A stretch of 64,000 bases of DNA from Siphonodentalium dalli (GCA_032622095.1 CP136067.1:59809899-59873898); one strand, 5' to 3'. Counted from the stretch's first letter, positions 34,859 through 45,482 are shown. Notes: generated by a model not told the origin, from the sequence alone. Translations and numbers: made by a program.

Positions 34859-35800
34859 CGTCACTTGGACATTTTATCAGTTTATCACGTGATCACTAAA
34901 TGTGGCAATCGGGTATCCACCGATGCCTGCAATGTATTATTTATAATAATTTGACTCATTTATCTCACGTAAATAATACTCTTAGTTGTTCCAATAAAAT
35001 AGTTATCAAATTCGATCACCAATAGATTTGACTGTGGAATATAACGACCTTTAACTTATTTATCGATCTATGTTAGAACATGGTCTTAACAAAAAACATG
35101 ACCATAACAAAAATTACCTTACCTTATGCATGAATCTAATTTGACCATGCGTAAATATTGTCAGCTTATCATTGGATTTACTCATCAGCCGATAAGCTCA
35201 GGTACAATTGTATCATGTTTACATGGACTGACTGCGGTCATAGCGTGACGATCAAAATGTGATGTTTACACACTTAAGCTCTGGATAAACAATACATATC
35301 GCATCTGAATGAATTTCTGGAATGTAGGTTAGCCATGCGTTCACAGACACTGGAATAAAATAGTCACTGTCTATAGAGAAGTATGACCTTGTACGTAAAT
35401 AATAAAGCGCGTGATCGAGTCTATTCATTCTCAATAATAGATCGTCATTTAGTCAAAACAGTATGATGTCCTTTATCCCGCACACATTGGAGCCACACAT
35501 TACTTGATGTTCACTTATACAGTTGTATGTCAATTATCAGTGGAGTGTCAGTGTACTTCATTGTGAATTAAATCACTCTGGGTTATTTGACTATAAACTA
35601 TAAACATGTTACACCACAGCCGAGGGTTATTGTAATTTAATGAAAATGTCACACCGAGGTACGCCATCTTGATTGCTTTCAAAAATAGTGCAACTTACCT
35701 GTTGGTAATACACGAATGAAGAGCGTTTAACTGATACGAAATTACTACACGAATGAACTGAGTCTTGACATTTATATTTCACATCTTTATTAAATGTTCC
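34859..35800. other. Unassigned non-coding stretch
   Basis: No supported gene, repeat or RNA feature seen. Confidence 0.4.
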
Positions 35801-36165
35801 AACACATACATACATAGACATAGTGTTATACAGTCTTATATGTACACACGCTACGACACCATTAAAGGTGGACAATACACTCACGATGTGACAACATATA
35901 CAGACATAGGCATAGTGTTATACAGTCTTCTATGTACCAACGCTATGACATAATTAAAGGGGGATAATGCACGCACGGTGTGGAATGTTAAAGTGACACG
36001 AAACAAGGGACGTGATGCAATATTGGTGTTTGAATATTAAAGGAACACAATGCGCTCTAAAGGGACACACAGCACTCATTTTGAATGATTGTTAACAATA
36101 CAAGCGCAGTGGGTGAAAGTTAAAATGACACAGAACAATATTTAAAGTTCAAATTTTCGGGCTCT
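35800..36165 (+). repeat. Degenerate tandem repeats bordering the ATPase cassette
   Basis: CATAGTGTTATACAGTCTT.TATGTAC..ACGCTA is duplicated (near 35818 and 35908), each followed by ATTAAAGG.GGA.AAT. Farther right, short units with TAAAGNNACAC(A/G)(A/C)A recur to about 36150. The array ends about 100 bp downstream of the minus-strand genes' poly(A) signal, as a terminal region of a mobile unit might. Confidence 0.65.
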
Positions 36166-36257
36166 TAACGTACCATTTATGTATCGTTTCTCGCTCTACA
36201 ATCGCTCCTCCCCGCTTATAGATATATAACGAAGACGAGAATATCATGTTGATGAAG

Positions 36258-36263
36258 TTTATT
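36258..36263 (-). promoter_or_regulatory. Poly(A) signal for the zinc-finger gene
   Basis: AATAAA on the minus strand, five bases after the TAA at 36271-36269. Such close spacing is typical of compact viral or transposon genes. Confidence 0.6.
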
Positions 36264-36268
36264 GAAAT

Positions 36269-37071
36269 TTAATCGTCCGAATTGTCATCACTTTCGTCAG
36301 AAGTGTCATTTGTTTCGTCCATGAATTTTTCTAGCATCGGTTTGTACTTTAATATTGACATTTTCACTGCATCACATTCTCCATAACCATTATCCAAATA
36401 TTTGTCGACTTTATCCATGACTCTGTTGTGCAGAGTCCCATTGCGCAGCTGTAGATACGCAAATATTGTCCAAGCATAACCATTCATAAATTGCTTCATA
36501 TCTTTACTTTTAAGGTCCTTGTAAGCTTGTTCTTTTGCTTCTGTTTCTTTCGAACCATTTTCCTTATACGTGTCCACTTTATCACTCCATTCCTCATGTG
36601 TTTTATCTCTACTCTCATCACACAAACTTTTGAAGTATTCATCTTCATTCAATTTAATTTTCTTATTCTGACTATCATCCGTGTCCTCAGTTAATTTTCG
36701 TTTTAACTTATTTTCTTGACACCAGTTTTTACATGTCTCTGAACATCATAATGATCTTCGAACAAAAGCCCGCAGTCATTACAAGGGTACGACATGTCTT
36801 CTCGAATGTCTATGTTTTGACGGTTCTTCTTATTAATTTCATCGAGCTCACCAGGTGGCCTTATGTCGTTAGTATAGTCATTATGTTGACCCTGGGGTAC
36901 AATATAATTATATGCTATGCCCTTCTGTTGACCAGGGAGTTCTCTGTCATCGTATTTCATCGCATTCTGTTGACCCTGGGTCTCAGTGTCTTTTGTATGT
37001 TTTTTCATCCCATTCTGTTCATCTGGGTGTTCTCTGTCTTTTTGGAAATTATATTTTTCATGCCATTCCAT
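36269..37071 (-). pseudogene. C2HC zinc-finger protein with acidic helical C-terminus, one frameshift
   Basis: ATG at 37071. The first frame (122 codons) has a Gln/Gly-rich stretch with a repeated GQQ-type motif (nucleotide repeat near 36885, 36920 and 36965), then CNDCGLLFEDHYDVQRHVKT at residues about 97-116, giving C-x2-C-x12-H. A one-base shift near 36715-36720 carries translation into the next frame, which supplies the missing Cys and a basic segment. It then continues as a helical, charged domain (FAYLQLRNGTLHNRV, LEKFMDETND) ending in an Asp/Ser tail at 36269. I read this as one gene of about 265 residues. It starts 23 bp after the ATPase stop. I know of similar finger-plus-helical ORFs near ATPases of this kind in invertebrate genomes, but cannot name the family. 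Confidence 0.6.
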
Positions 37072-37094
37072 TCACCCATATGTTGGTTCGTGTC

Positions 37095-37709
37095 CTATTT
37101 TAGTACATTCTGTCGCAGACGTAATGTGTCCGGTGTTGCGGCTTTTAAATCCACCAGTAGGTAACCGTACGGTTCACTCGTCGCTTCCGAAAAATCTCGA
37201 ACCATACGCTGAGGACATTCAGGATACATCTGTCTTGATAATGTTGAAATTAATCCCTTGTCGATTGGGTTATTGAACAATACCAAATATTGACAATTTC
37301 GTCGTTGCGTTGGATCTTTGTTGTAGTAGAAATTCTGGTTCAAACTTATCAAAGATAAGTTCAAATGGTGACTTCCTTCGGAATGCAAATCATTAACTCT
37401 CTGGTCTTTTGACGAAGTTTGCATCAAGTCATCGAGTATAACTAGATTTTTATACCGGGGGTTGATAAGAGAATCCAAGTTTGCTGGTATTCCTCGTATA
37501 AAGTTGACATGAGTGGTGACGGTATACTTTATTTCGTCATATAGGGGCTGCCAATATTTATAAAACCATATTGTTCTGTCAGGTGCGGGTGATATTTTTG
37601 AGGCAGACTTTTGTAGCAAGGTTTTCACGAAGTACGTCTTCCCACTAGATGTCGGTCCACTTACACATGCCGTGAATGGATGCTTCCTGGATTTTAGCCA
37701 TTGGATCAT
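37095..37709 (-). CDS. P-loop ATPase, viral packaging (A32/FtsK-HerA-like) type
   Basis: From the ATG at 37709 this encodes 204 residues, uninterrupted. Walker A is GPTSSGKT (residues 18-25), the Walker B-type strand is LVILDD (89-94), and a sensor-like SLNQN follows near 122-126 after SEGSHH. Later motifs are YLVLFNNP, RQMYP and PYGYLLVDLK. This order matches small packaging-type ATPases carried by virus-derived invertebrate elements, which would use ATP to move DNA into a capsid. That role is inferred from family resemblance. The natural start may be farther upstream: a frame from ATG 37869 through a Gln-rich repeat overlaps this one and is out of phase near 37700, suggesting one frameshift. 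The ORF is unusually intact compared with the retroelements nearby. Confidence 0.7.
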   Translation of the reverse strand: MIQWLKSRKHPFTACVSGPTSSGKTYFVKTLLQKSASKISPAPDRTIWFYKYWQPLYDEIKYTVTTHVNFIRGIPANLDSLINPRYKNLVILDDLMQTSSKDQRVNDLHSEGSHHLNLSLISLNQNFYYNKDPTQRRNCQYLVLFNNPIDKGLISTLSRQMYPECPQRMVRDFSEATSEPYGYLLVDLKAATPDTLRLRQNVLK

Positions 37710-37737
37710 CAAAGCAGGATGTTATGTCGCTTGGTGG

Positions 37738-37821
37738 CTGTTGTTGTTGTTGTTGTTGTTGGTGGTGGTGTTGTTGTTGTTGTGGCTGATGATACTGTTG
37801 TTGTTGTTGTTGTTGTTCAAT
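37738..37821 (-). repeat. CAA/CAG-type trinucleotide repeat
   Basis: Read on the minus strand this gives Gln runs (with His/Pro) in one frame and Asn runs in another. It lies between the ATG at 37869 and the ATPase core and may be a coding low-complexity linker. Confidence 0.85.
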
Positions 37822-37872
37822 TTTCCTACTGATGACATCTGAAAATTTAAGAAGTTGATTTGTAAACATAAT

Positions 37873-39923
37873 CTAGTCTTTTTGTAAATCTGAGTCACCA
37901 CTGACATTCTGGTGCGAATTATTTGCAGGCATTCTATTAATTGTCTGTCTTCTTATTGGCTGACGTTCGTTGTTGAACATCAATTCGGACCTCGGGCGAT
38001 AGTCCCGCATACCATGTGTCCTCTGTCTATCGCATTTCTTCTTGTTACCATACGAAACACACCGCCGTCAGAGCTGTTTCTCCAGTTTGTGACATATTTA
38101 ATATTTCGAGCCAATACTCTGACCCCATCAAAGCTCGGGTGCCAATTATCCCAATAAAGATTGCTTCTTATTTCGGATGTTCTAATGTCAACGAATCCCG
38201 GTGTATTGTCCACTCGTGAACGTACAGTTTTCTTCTCGACGCACCTCTCGGTAGCATTCATGTGTTTCCTCAACTAGACGATTGATATAGTTTGTATGCA
38301 GAGTTGGCAGGATTGAAGAGAAGCGTTAATCAGCAACTGAAAGTTTGTCTTTAATTTTATGAATGAGTTCCGTAATTTCTGACTTTTTTTGTGTGAATAT
38401 TATTTCGGCAGCTATTAATGCCAATATGCACAGTTACTTTGTGAACATTTCTGAATTTAGCTGCATTGTCATCCTGCAACCACCCAATGAGTCCTCCGAT
38501 CCTCTGACCCGGACGAAATACAATGTTAACTCTTTCGTTTTCAACTCTCATTTTATTGGAATTGAGTTCCGCCGAGTATCAGGTGAAGGGGCTGGTAAGG
38601 TTCATTACGATTCTCAAGATTTTGAGAAATTGCAGAGGCATCAGTCTCGTTAATCACATCACTGTCATCCGAGAAATCTTCTTCACATTTACAAGGAATT
38701 GACACCAATGATTCGTTGTGTTCAGCTAGCACATCATATTTGTTTGCAATTGGAATTGTGTGTTCAATAATGTCCATCGTCGTCCGATTTTCAGCGATAT
38801 CCACACTCTGAACGGTTAATGGCTTAATTCCTGCATTGATCGAATGTGTTTCCGTTGTGGCGTTCGAGCCACAGTTACTTTCAGAAGCACAATCTCGATC
38901 CTTCAGTGACTTCTCCAGGGAATACACCTGATTCGCGAGTCTGCCATTGTGTTTTCGTAACTCTTTAGATTCCTGTTCTAATTTAGAGATCTGCTTATCA
39001 AGCTCAGATTGTATGCTTTCATATCGTTTACTCATCTTCAATTCCAAATCTGCAGTTTTTGCGTTAATGTTGTCAGTCATTTCACTACGAATATCATTAA
39101 TGGTTTGATGAAAATAGTCGTTCATTTCTATCCCGTCCAGCTTACATTCTTCCATCATCATATGTAGCTCATCAACAGACCGCTTTAGCGTTGTGGTAGA
39201 TATGTAGTCTCCAATAGATTTCCGAGACTTTTTATTAACAGTCACACCATGTTTCCTTTTTGGAGTAACAAACAAGACAGATTTACATTGTTTTTGTCAA
39301 TATCAACGGATGACACATTTATTTCTTCGTTGCTTTCAGTATTCATTGTGATCTGCGTATTTTGGTTTTTAATAACATATGCTTGTTCAGTATAATGTAT
39401 TACAGGTTTAACATTCCCCGTATCAGCGTTTTCATATTATTTATCGAGAACAGAATCCAGATTCTGTTCGAATGTCCATATTGAATTCCGAAACAAATCC
39501 GGACTTGTAAACAACAGGCAAAATGTTTTTTAGCCACCAAGACACATTCTCTTTTGTTCCTTGCAGCATAATTTTATTTTGTGTACGAATGGGGTGAATA
39601 GTGACTCGCCGGGCTTTGGTTTTCGCAGGTACATTTACAATGTCCTCGACTAAATTTCCATCTTTATCACTTGCACATCTCCATATCGCACCACATTTCT
39701 CGATAGATTGTTTTTTATTCCAATATTTGTCCATGATACATTTTTTGTAACATTCAAAACGGTTTGTATCGAGTTCCAATGTTATGCATTTACCTTTGTT
39801 TTTAACTTCAATTTTCTCGAAAGTGTCCACCATTCCGTCTGTTTTCTTTTTTTCTGCTTTCTTCACATCCAGCGAATAGTCCCTCTCGTCTGTTACGATG
39901 AAATTCTCTTCATTAACATCCAT
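37873..39923 (-). pseudogene. Coiled-coil plus SGNH/GDSL-hydrolase-like protein, multiple frameshifts
   Basis: On the minus strand, pieces in successive frames form one long decayed ORF. The N-terminal domain starts at ATG 39923 and ends at a stop near 39441 (NRFECYKKC, VSWWLKNILPVVYKSG). A coiled coil follows (39275-38553, e.g. SELDKQISKLEQESKELRK), then an SGNH-like domain: LHLILGGTQ where GDS is expected, FRPGQRIGGLIGWLQ and HKVTVHIGINSC (38551-38420), and finally DNWHPSFDGVRVL with the DxxH pair at 38150-38139. Such esterase-like domains occur in ORF1 of some animal non-LTR elements; the family is known for lipid or carbohydrate esterases. The last frame ends with TAG at 37875-37873, three bases before ATG 37869 of the next ORF. 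At least four frameshifts or stops are visible. Confidence 0.65.
39223..39330 (-). repeat. Inverted duplication, inner copy (inside the SGNH ORF)
   Basis: Matches the reverse complement of 40038-40145 over about 105 bp with few differences. One difference is the length of an A-run, which accounts for a frameshift in this copy. Confidence 0.9.
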
Positions 39924-40037
39924 TTTATTCCAGTTTAATGTATAGTTGACTGTCTCCGGTGATCCGCGAAGTTTACTTAGTAGATTTCCATCAAATTTCA
40001 ATATACAGAGATATAGAGAAAATCCACGGAGCAATTT

Positions 40038-40145
40038 CCGTTCGTGATAAATGTGTCATCCGTTGATCTTGACAAAAAACAATGTAAATCTGTCTTGTTT
40101 GTTACTCCAAAAAAGGAAACATGGTGTGACTGTTAATAAAAAGTC
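40038..40145 (+). repeat. Inverted duplication, outer copy
   Basis: Carries a plus-oriented fragment of the SGNH ORF (GTTTGTTACTCCAAAAAAGG) abutting the truncated minus-strand retroelement linker. It joins two elements and marks a rearrangement junction. Confidence 0.9.
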
Positions 40146-41045
40146 TCCATATGCAGCTTCTGTAATTTCATTTTCAGAAATTGGCTTATCAAGTGTATCA
40201 TTTGAATGTTAGGCATCTCGGTTGGATTTTCACTATTATTATTCTTCAGAAATACGAACATGTCATCAATATTTACATTTGTTGTAGTTTTCTTATTTGT
40301 TCTCAGAAAGTTCCAATATTGTGTTGGTTGATTAACATGTGTCGCTTTAAGGCGGTTACCAAAGTTTATTTTGTACTTGCTCACGCTCTGTCTCAAAACT
40401 TTTTTGTATTCCCGACTCGAATATCTCAAGTCATTAATAGTTTGTTCTGTTTTAAATAAGCTGTTGGTCGTTTTAAACTTTCCTGCACTCTTGGTTAAAC
40501 CAAGGTTTGTCGTTATCGCGTTTATAGGTAACTCGGTTATGTCCAAAAGAGTCATAAGCGGTGGTCGTGAACAGTTTACTAATGTCATCTGCTATTGAAT
40601 TCGCAGAATCTTGTGTATACAGTTTTCTCGAGTTTATGTAATTATCGACTTTGTCTATTAATTTACCCACAGCTTGGTGATCAATAGTTTCTCTAAAAGT
40701 ATATCTTCCGTTATGTGACCATAGTTTAATATCTTTATCAATGGATTTCCTCTCCATACCACTATTAAGTTTTGCATGGCGATCAGATATATTTGCATCA
40801 AGTGTAAGTTCAATACAACTATGACTATCTGAGAACAAATTTGAAAACTCGGAAACATGCATCTCTTTAACAAAATAAAATAAGTCATGTGCGAGGAAAT
40901 GAAATAATCGATTAGGCTAACATATTTACAAGTCACCTTTCCATCATTCATATCCCTGCCAATGCGTCCATTTAGAATACTCAGTCCATTTAGCTTACAT
41001 AATTTGATGAGCTTCTTGCCATATGAATTTACCTTGGTGTCCTGC
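40145..41045 (-). pseudogene. Non-LTR ORF2 fragment: end of endonuclease and linker
   Basis: Frames 41045-40862, 40862-40473 and 40588-40145 chain on the minus strand. Endonuclease-like features are YGKKLIKLC, LSILNGRIGRDMNDGK, SLIDYFISS and SEFSNLFSDSH. The linker has KPWFNQECRKV, and the piece ends at the first residues of a reverse-transcriptase domain near 40150. The rest of the RT is missing; sequence switches there to the inverted SGNH fragment. Several frameshifts are present. The N-terminal part of the same endonuclease is at 43680-44200, across the 41060-43646 insertion. Confidence 0.7.
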
Positions 41046-41909
41046 GAATGCCTCTCACTATCATGTCAAGTTATCTGTGACTAAAATATACTCCCAGCAC
41101 TAATGCAGGGCGCCTGGGTGTGAACCGCACTGGCGTTATACCATACGGTGACTCCAGCATACAACCAGTAATTAATTAGCTCTCCATATTCCTTTCATAT
41201 CTCAGCCTGTGGGAGCATGGGCAGGGCACCCTGGCAAATTAATCACCGTTTATTATTCGATGTATAAAATGTTAAATTGTATTGTTATTTTTAAAGGAAA
41301 AACAGAATTGCAATTAGCCAATAAAACGATAAAAACAATTATGACGCCGCAAAACAAAGTTATCAAACGAATTATATTTTTTAGAAAATCAGCAAAATAT
41401 AATTGAATTAGTTTCCAAAACGACAATTTAACGCTTTAGTTCGTTCAATGCAAACGGAACCCAAAACCATGTATTTCCTATAAACAATGCGAAAACGATC
41501 GTGCATGAACATGTTTTTATCGCTAATTGTATGAATTCAGTTCTTTCTAATTTCGGGTGTAGATTATATTTTTATTTATACATGCACATGGGTAATTTCC
41601 GTATTTATCAACGGATTCGAGCCATTGAAGTCTCAAACCACAACCGCGGATTCCAATTATACACTTGGTACATTTCGTTTTTGTCAAAAGCTGAAGTTTA
41701 ATGAAATAAAAAAAATGCGATATATAGTATCAGCTTATTTTTCGATGTGTCACATGATTACGTAACTTACCCACATGCCAGACAGCAGACTGCGGCGACA
41801 TAACCTTTTATCTACCGCCGACGGACTGGGCCTGGTAAAGCTATTTTTAACATGGCGTAAGGTAATTAGCCTGTCACACGGACTTCTTTTTTAATGGAGC
41901 GAGAACGAA

Positions 41910-42661
41910 ATGCTGGGTGTGGGTGCGGACAGACTTATTATACCAAAGGCTCGCCCGGCTGCCCAGAATGCTTCACTCCGAAACCGCTATATCGTGAAAT
42001 ATTTAGTCAACCTATATGAATATCTTTATTGGATATTATAGAGCTATATTCTCCCGACATATAGCCGTTTTCCAATCGAAAATATATCCACGGGAACTTT
42101 GATTTATTTTCAATTTATCAGACCTGGGTGTGGGTGCGGTTCGGATATTCACAGTCATCGGCAAACTATTTAATACTTCTTATACACAATGCTCGCGTGG
42201 CTGTCAGAACGTTTCACTTTGAAACCGTTATATCTTGAAATATTAAGTCACAGCATATGATTCTATTTATTGGATATTATAGAGCTATATTCTCCCGACA
42301 TATAGCCGTTTTCGAATCGAAAATATATCCACGGGAACTTTGATTTATTTTCAATTTACCAGACCTGGGTGTGGGTGCGGTTCGGATATTCACAGTCATC
42401 GGCAAACTATTTAATACTTCTTATACACAAGGCTCGCGTGGCTGTCAGAACGTTTCACTTTGAAACCGTTATATCTTGAAATATTAAGTCACAGCATATG
42501 ATTCTATTTATTGGATATTATAGAGCTATATTCTCCCGACATATAGCCGTTTTCGAAAATATATCCACGGGAACTTTGATTTATTATCAATTTACCAGAC
42601 CTGGGTGTGGGTGCGGTTCGGATATTCACAGTCATCGGCAAACTATTTAATACTTCTTATA
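41910..42661 (+). repeat. Tandem repeat, period about 240 bp
   Basis: GGGTGTGGGTGCGG recurs near 41915, 42126, 42367 and 42603, with GGATATTATAGAGCTATATTC and CTCCCGACATATAGCCG in each full unit. About 3.2 copies; the later ones are nearly identical and the first is more diverged. Confidence 0.9.
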
Positions 42662-42908
42662 CTGGGACGGTATATTTGTTTGGTTCCTATTTTGTCGGTT
42701 CATAGATGCCGACCAAAATATTATAGCTGAGTTTAGGCGGAGAAAACTCAGAAAATTTTCTGAAGATTAGTTTGCTACCAGTTACCATACCTAAAAAGAG
42801 TGTCTTGCTACCTGTCTTCCTTTTTAAATGCAAGTTAGGTTTTAAAACTTTTAATTTCGTTTATTTATCATTTCAGATTCAGGTTTTTAAAAAAATCATA
42901 TAAATTAA

Positions 42909-43237
42909 CCTCTTCGCTGCTAAATGACGTTATGACGTCGTGTGCTGGGCTGTTGACGTTATTGCCATTTTCCAATGGGAAACTATAACGGGAATACCAC
43001 AAGAACTATAAAACTGACTCGATTGAAAGGCTATTATCGTTCACAATCGTGGAACATCATACACTGTTAGAAACTTGGAGATACAGTTATTCCGATGCAG
43101 CAATCTCTGAGTTCCAGTTATGTATAATGGCCTACTTCTAGTGTGCTGAAGTAGGTCCGTAGTACCTACGGACCATATAGCACACGGCGTGCACTTTTAC
43201 GTCCGTAATAGTTACGGACGTCATAGCAGCGAAGAGG
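42909..43237. mobile_element. 329-bp TTAA MITE
   Basis: TTAA lies at 42905-42908 and 43238-43241; the termini CCTCTTCGCTGCTA / TAGCAGCGAAGAGG are exact inverted repeats followed by a shared GACGT. Subterminal hairpins are TCCGTAG..CTACGGA and ACGTCCGTAA..TTACGGACGT. The CC start and TTAA target fit the piggyBac group. Confidence 0.85.
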
Positions 43238-43531
43238 TTAAATTAAAAAAAATTTAAAGTTAAACTTTGAATTTTAAATTTAAAATTATAAACTTGCAAT
43301 GAAAAAGACAGTTTTATGGTGTATATTAGGCTGGACTGAGGATCTAAAAATGTAAAAAAAAAAAAAAAAATTTAATTAAATTTTTTAATTAAAAAAATGA
43401 AATTTGAAACGTGATATACATTGCTTATGAAGACATATCTAAGCAGCTGACTGCAAATTAATTAGTATAACAAGCCTTAAAGGGTAAACATACGAGCTGT
43501 GTTGTCACTGTGATTATCGGCACCGGCCGTC

Positions 43532-43573
43532 AGCGTTAGTTAATTAGACAGCGCTGTCTAATTAACTAACGCT
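43532..43573. repeat. Perfect 42-bp palindrome
   Basis: AGCGTTAGTTAATTAGACAG followed by its continuing mirror, centred on AGCGCT. Imperfect extension with CCGGCC outside gives a stem of about 30 bp. It sits just inside the right end of the 41060-43646 insertion. Confidence 0.9.
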
Positions 43574-43679
43574 AGCGGCCGGCGGTGTGCAATAACCCAG
43601 TGCGGTTCAGATGGCTCTGGATTTAGTCACAGTTAACTCGACATGATCGTACAGCGCATGCGGGGTAACTCTATGAGTC

Positions 43680-44810
43680 GACTATGACAACTCATACATA
43701 TATTGTGTTGGATGGGGACTTCGTCGTCCGCTTCGGGTATATCACTGAGCAACCCTGTTCAGGCGTTAAAGTCTCCCATCAAACACAAATATCTACCATT
43801 ACCGAAGGAGTTGATCATTTCGTCCTCTATTTCGGAGAATAGATTGGCGTTCGAGTAGTCGCTATTTTCAGGAGGTATATATATTATACCAAAATAAAGA
43901 TCATCGGTTGATTTCATAATACTTTTCAACAACTTAAACCACAAAACACTCTGATTTATTTTCTATTATTTTAACGTGTGGAATTAAAGATGATTTCACG
44001 AATAGACACAACCCACCCGACTTTACATTTGAAGGGTCTTGTGATTTCGAAAAGTTAATTCATAACCAGTAAACACTAAAAGATCTGCATCATCTGTCTT
44101 TGTCTCAACTAACCCAATGATATCACACTCATTTAGAAGTTTACAGAATTCGGGACATTTCAATTTGCTAGATAGACCGCAGATATTTAATCATAAAATT
44201 TTCAAATTGTTGGTAGAAGTGACAGTTTCATTTGCAGTGTTCACAGTTTCCCATTGTGGTTCACTGCTCCTGTCCTATGTGGTAGGTGTGGAAGTGGTGC
44301 GTTGCCTCTTGTTGGTCTGCTTAGGCGTAGCCTGATCAGAATTTATATTTAGGTCAATGGGTTCTTCGTCGTCAGCGTCAACCCTATGTGACTGGTTGGA
44401 ATGAATTTCCAGTTTAAATTTAGCATCAAGTCCAAAATTTTGTGCTACTTCTGGCGGTAGACGGCTTTCGCGAAAGTCTGACCTGTGTGTTTTAGGTGCT
44501 ACATGAGGTGGACTATTACCAGTATTCTGCTGTGTGCTGTCTTTCTGACCAGGTGTTCTGGGGGTGGTCTACTGCCTTTGACATTTCGCTTGGTTTTCGG
44601 AACGTCTCGTTGTTGTTGATGATGTGCTGGATGTGTTGTGCCATCAGCTAAATAATTTGTTGATTTCTGAAATTCCTTGTGGTCTATAAACAAACGGTCC
44701 TTAAACAGCACTTGCTCTGTATTTCGCTGATGATCCTCTGGAATACCACCACTACCACAAACGACGACGACAACAACAACAACAACAAAATAATCATTTT
44801 CATTCATTTA
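43680..44810 (-). pseudogene. Non-LTR ORF2 fragment: N-terminal region and start of endonuclease
   Basis: Minus strand. A Pro/Gln/Thr-rich leader (44810-44200, including LPPEVAQNFGLDAKF) precedes LNICGLSSK (motif I), GLVETKTDD (motif II Glu), IIYIPPENSDY and LMGDFNA (43780-43759). Immediately after GDFNA a TGA stands where an Arg codon would be expected from the continuing frame. Two further stops and a frameshift lie upstream. A GTT/GTC microsatellite (44757-44790) gives a Val run at the beginning. It continues in 40145-41045. Confidence 0.7.
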
Positions 44811-45482
44811 CATCCCTATTCATGCGAAATGTTTAACTATTTCGTGACCCATCCAAAATTTCCAAAGTTGAATATAGGGTAAGGGGACACCCGTTCCAAT
44901 TCATTCCGGGTCATTCCCCAAATCCTAATAAACGAGTAAAAAACAAACAGCCAGTCGGCGTTAGACCTGCATAACCGGAGTTCCTCTGAACCAATTTTTA
45001 CACGGAACAAATCAAATCGAAGAGTAATAATATGTCTGTCTAGCTATATATGAGGCGTTTATGTAACCTCTATGTGTTTTGTGTATTTTGAACAAGTTTG
45101 TGGACTTTTTTATTTTTTTTAAAGTTGGATACCTTTCTATAGCTTTAATGGGTGGTGCAATTTTTTTCTGTGAACCTTTGGGTCGTCTGTTAAAGAGCGT
45201 CTATGCTTTCGTTGCATTGCACAAAAGTGGCATAGATGACAAAGAGCGTTCACAGTTTGTATTCGTTTGCGACGTATTACTTTTGGATGGTTTTGTGGAT
45301 TTTCATCGATGGCTGTTTGGTGGATGGTTATTTTCTCATTTTTCTTTTGCCTAAATTAACAAGCGGTAAACTGCATTAGGTGTAAATCGGAGGGAGAATT
45401 TTAATTATTTCACCTCATATGAACACCGAAAAATGGAGTGCCAATTTAAGTTAAATTTCTATTTCAGGTGAATGTCGAAGAT
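44811..45482. other. Intergenic; uncertain 91-codon frame
   Basis: A plus-strand frame (45079-45354) begins at TTG rather than ATG, is hydrophobic at first and has no recognised domain. TATTTCAG, a good acceptor, ends at 45467. Confidence 0.3.

Larger units (their letters stand above)
41060..43646. mobile_element. 2.6-kb insertion with terminal inverted repeats, splitting the endonuclease
   Basis: The left end ATCATGTCAAGTTATCTGTG..ACTAAA matches the reverse complement of the right end (GATCATGTCGAGTTAACTGTG..ACTAAA). Both are followed inward by GAACCGCACTGG. The endonuclease reading resumes on both sides. Flanks GTCCTGCGAATGC and GTACAGCGCATGC are similar (10 of 13) but not directly adjacent on the left, so a target duplication is uncertain. 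Frames at 41209-41701 show no recognised product. Contents: tandem repeat 41910-42661, TTAA MITE 42909-43237 and palindrome 43532-43573. Confidence 0.65.

Noticed and set aside
36733-37276. Plus-strand ORFs rich in Phe/Ile/Val
   Set aside because: Antisense of the zinc-finger and ATPase ORFs.
41110-41200. tRNA-like or SINE B-box (GTGTGAACCGCACTGG)
   Set aside because: No A-box or cloverleaf could be drawn, and the motif is part of the inverted ends of the 41060-43646 insertion.
41039-43660. 13-bp target duplication of the 2.6-kb insertion
   Set aside because: Only 10 of 13 bases match and the left copy is not adjacent to the inverted repeat; mentioned as uncertain.
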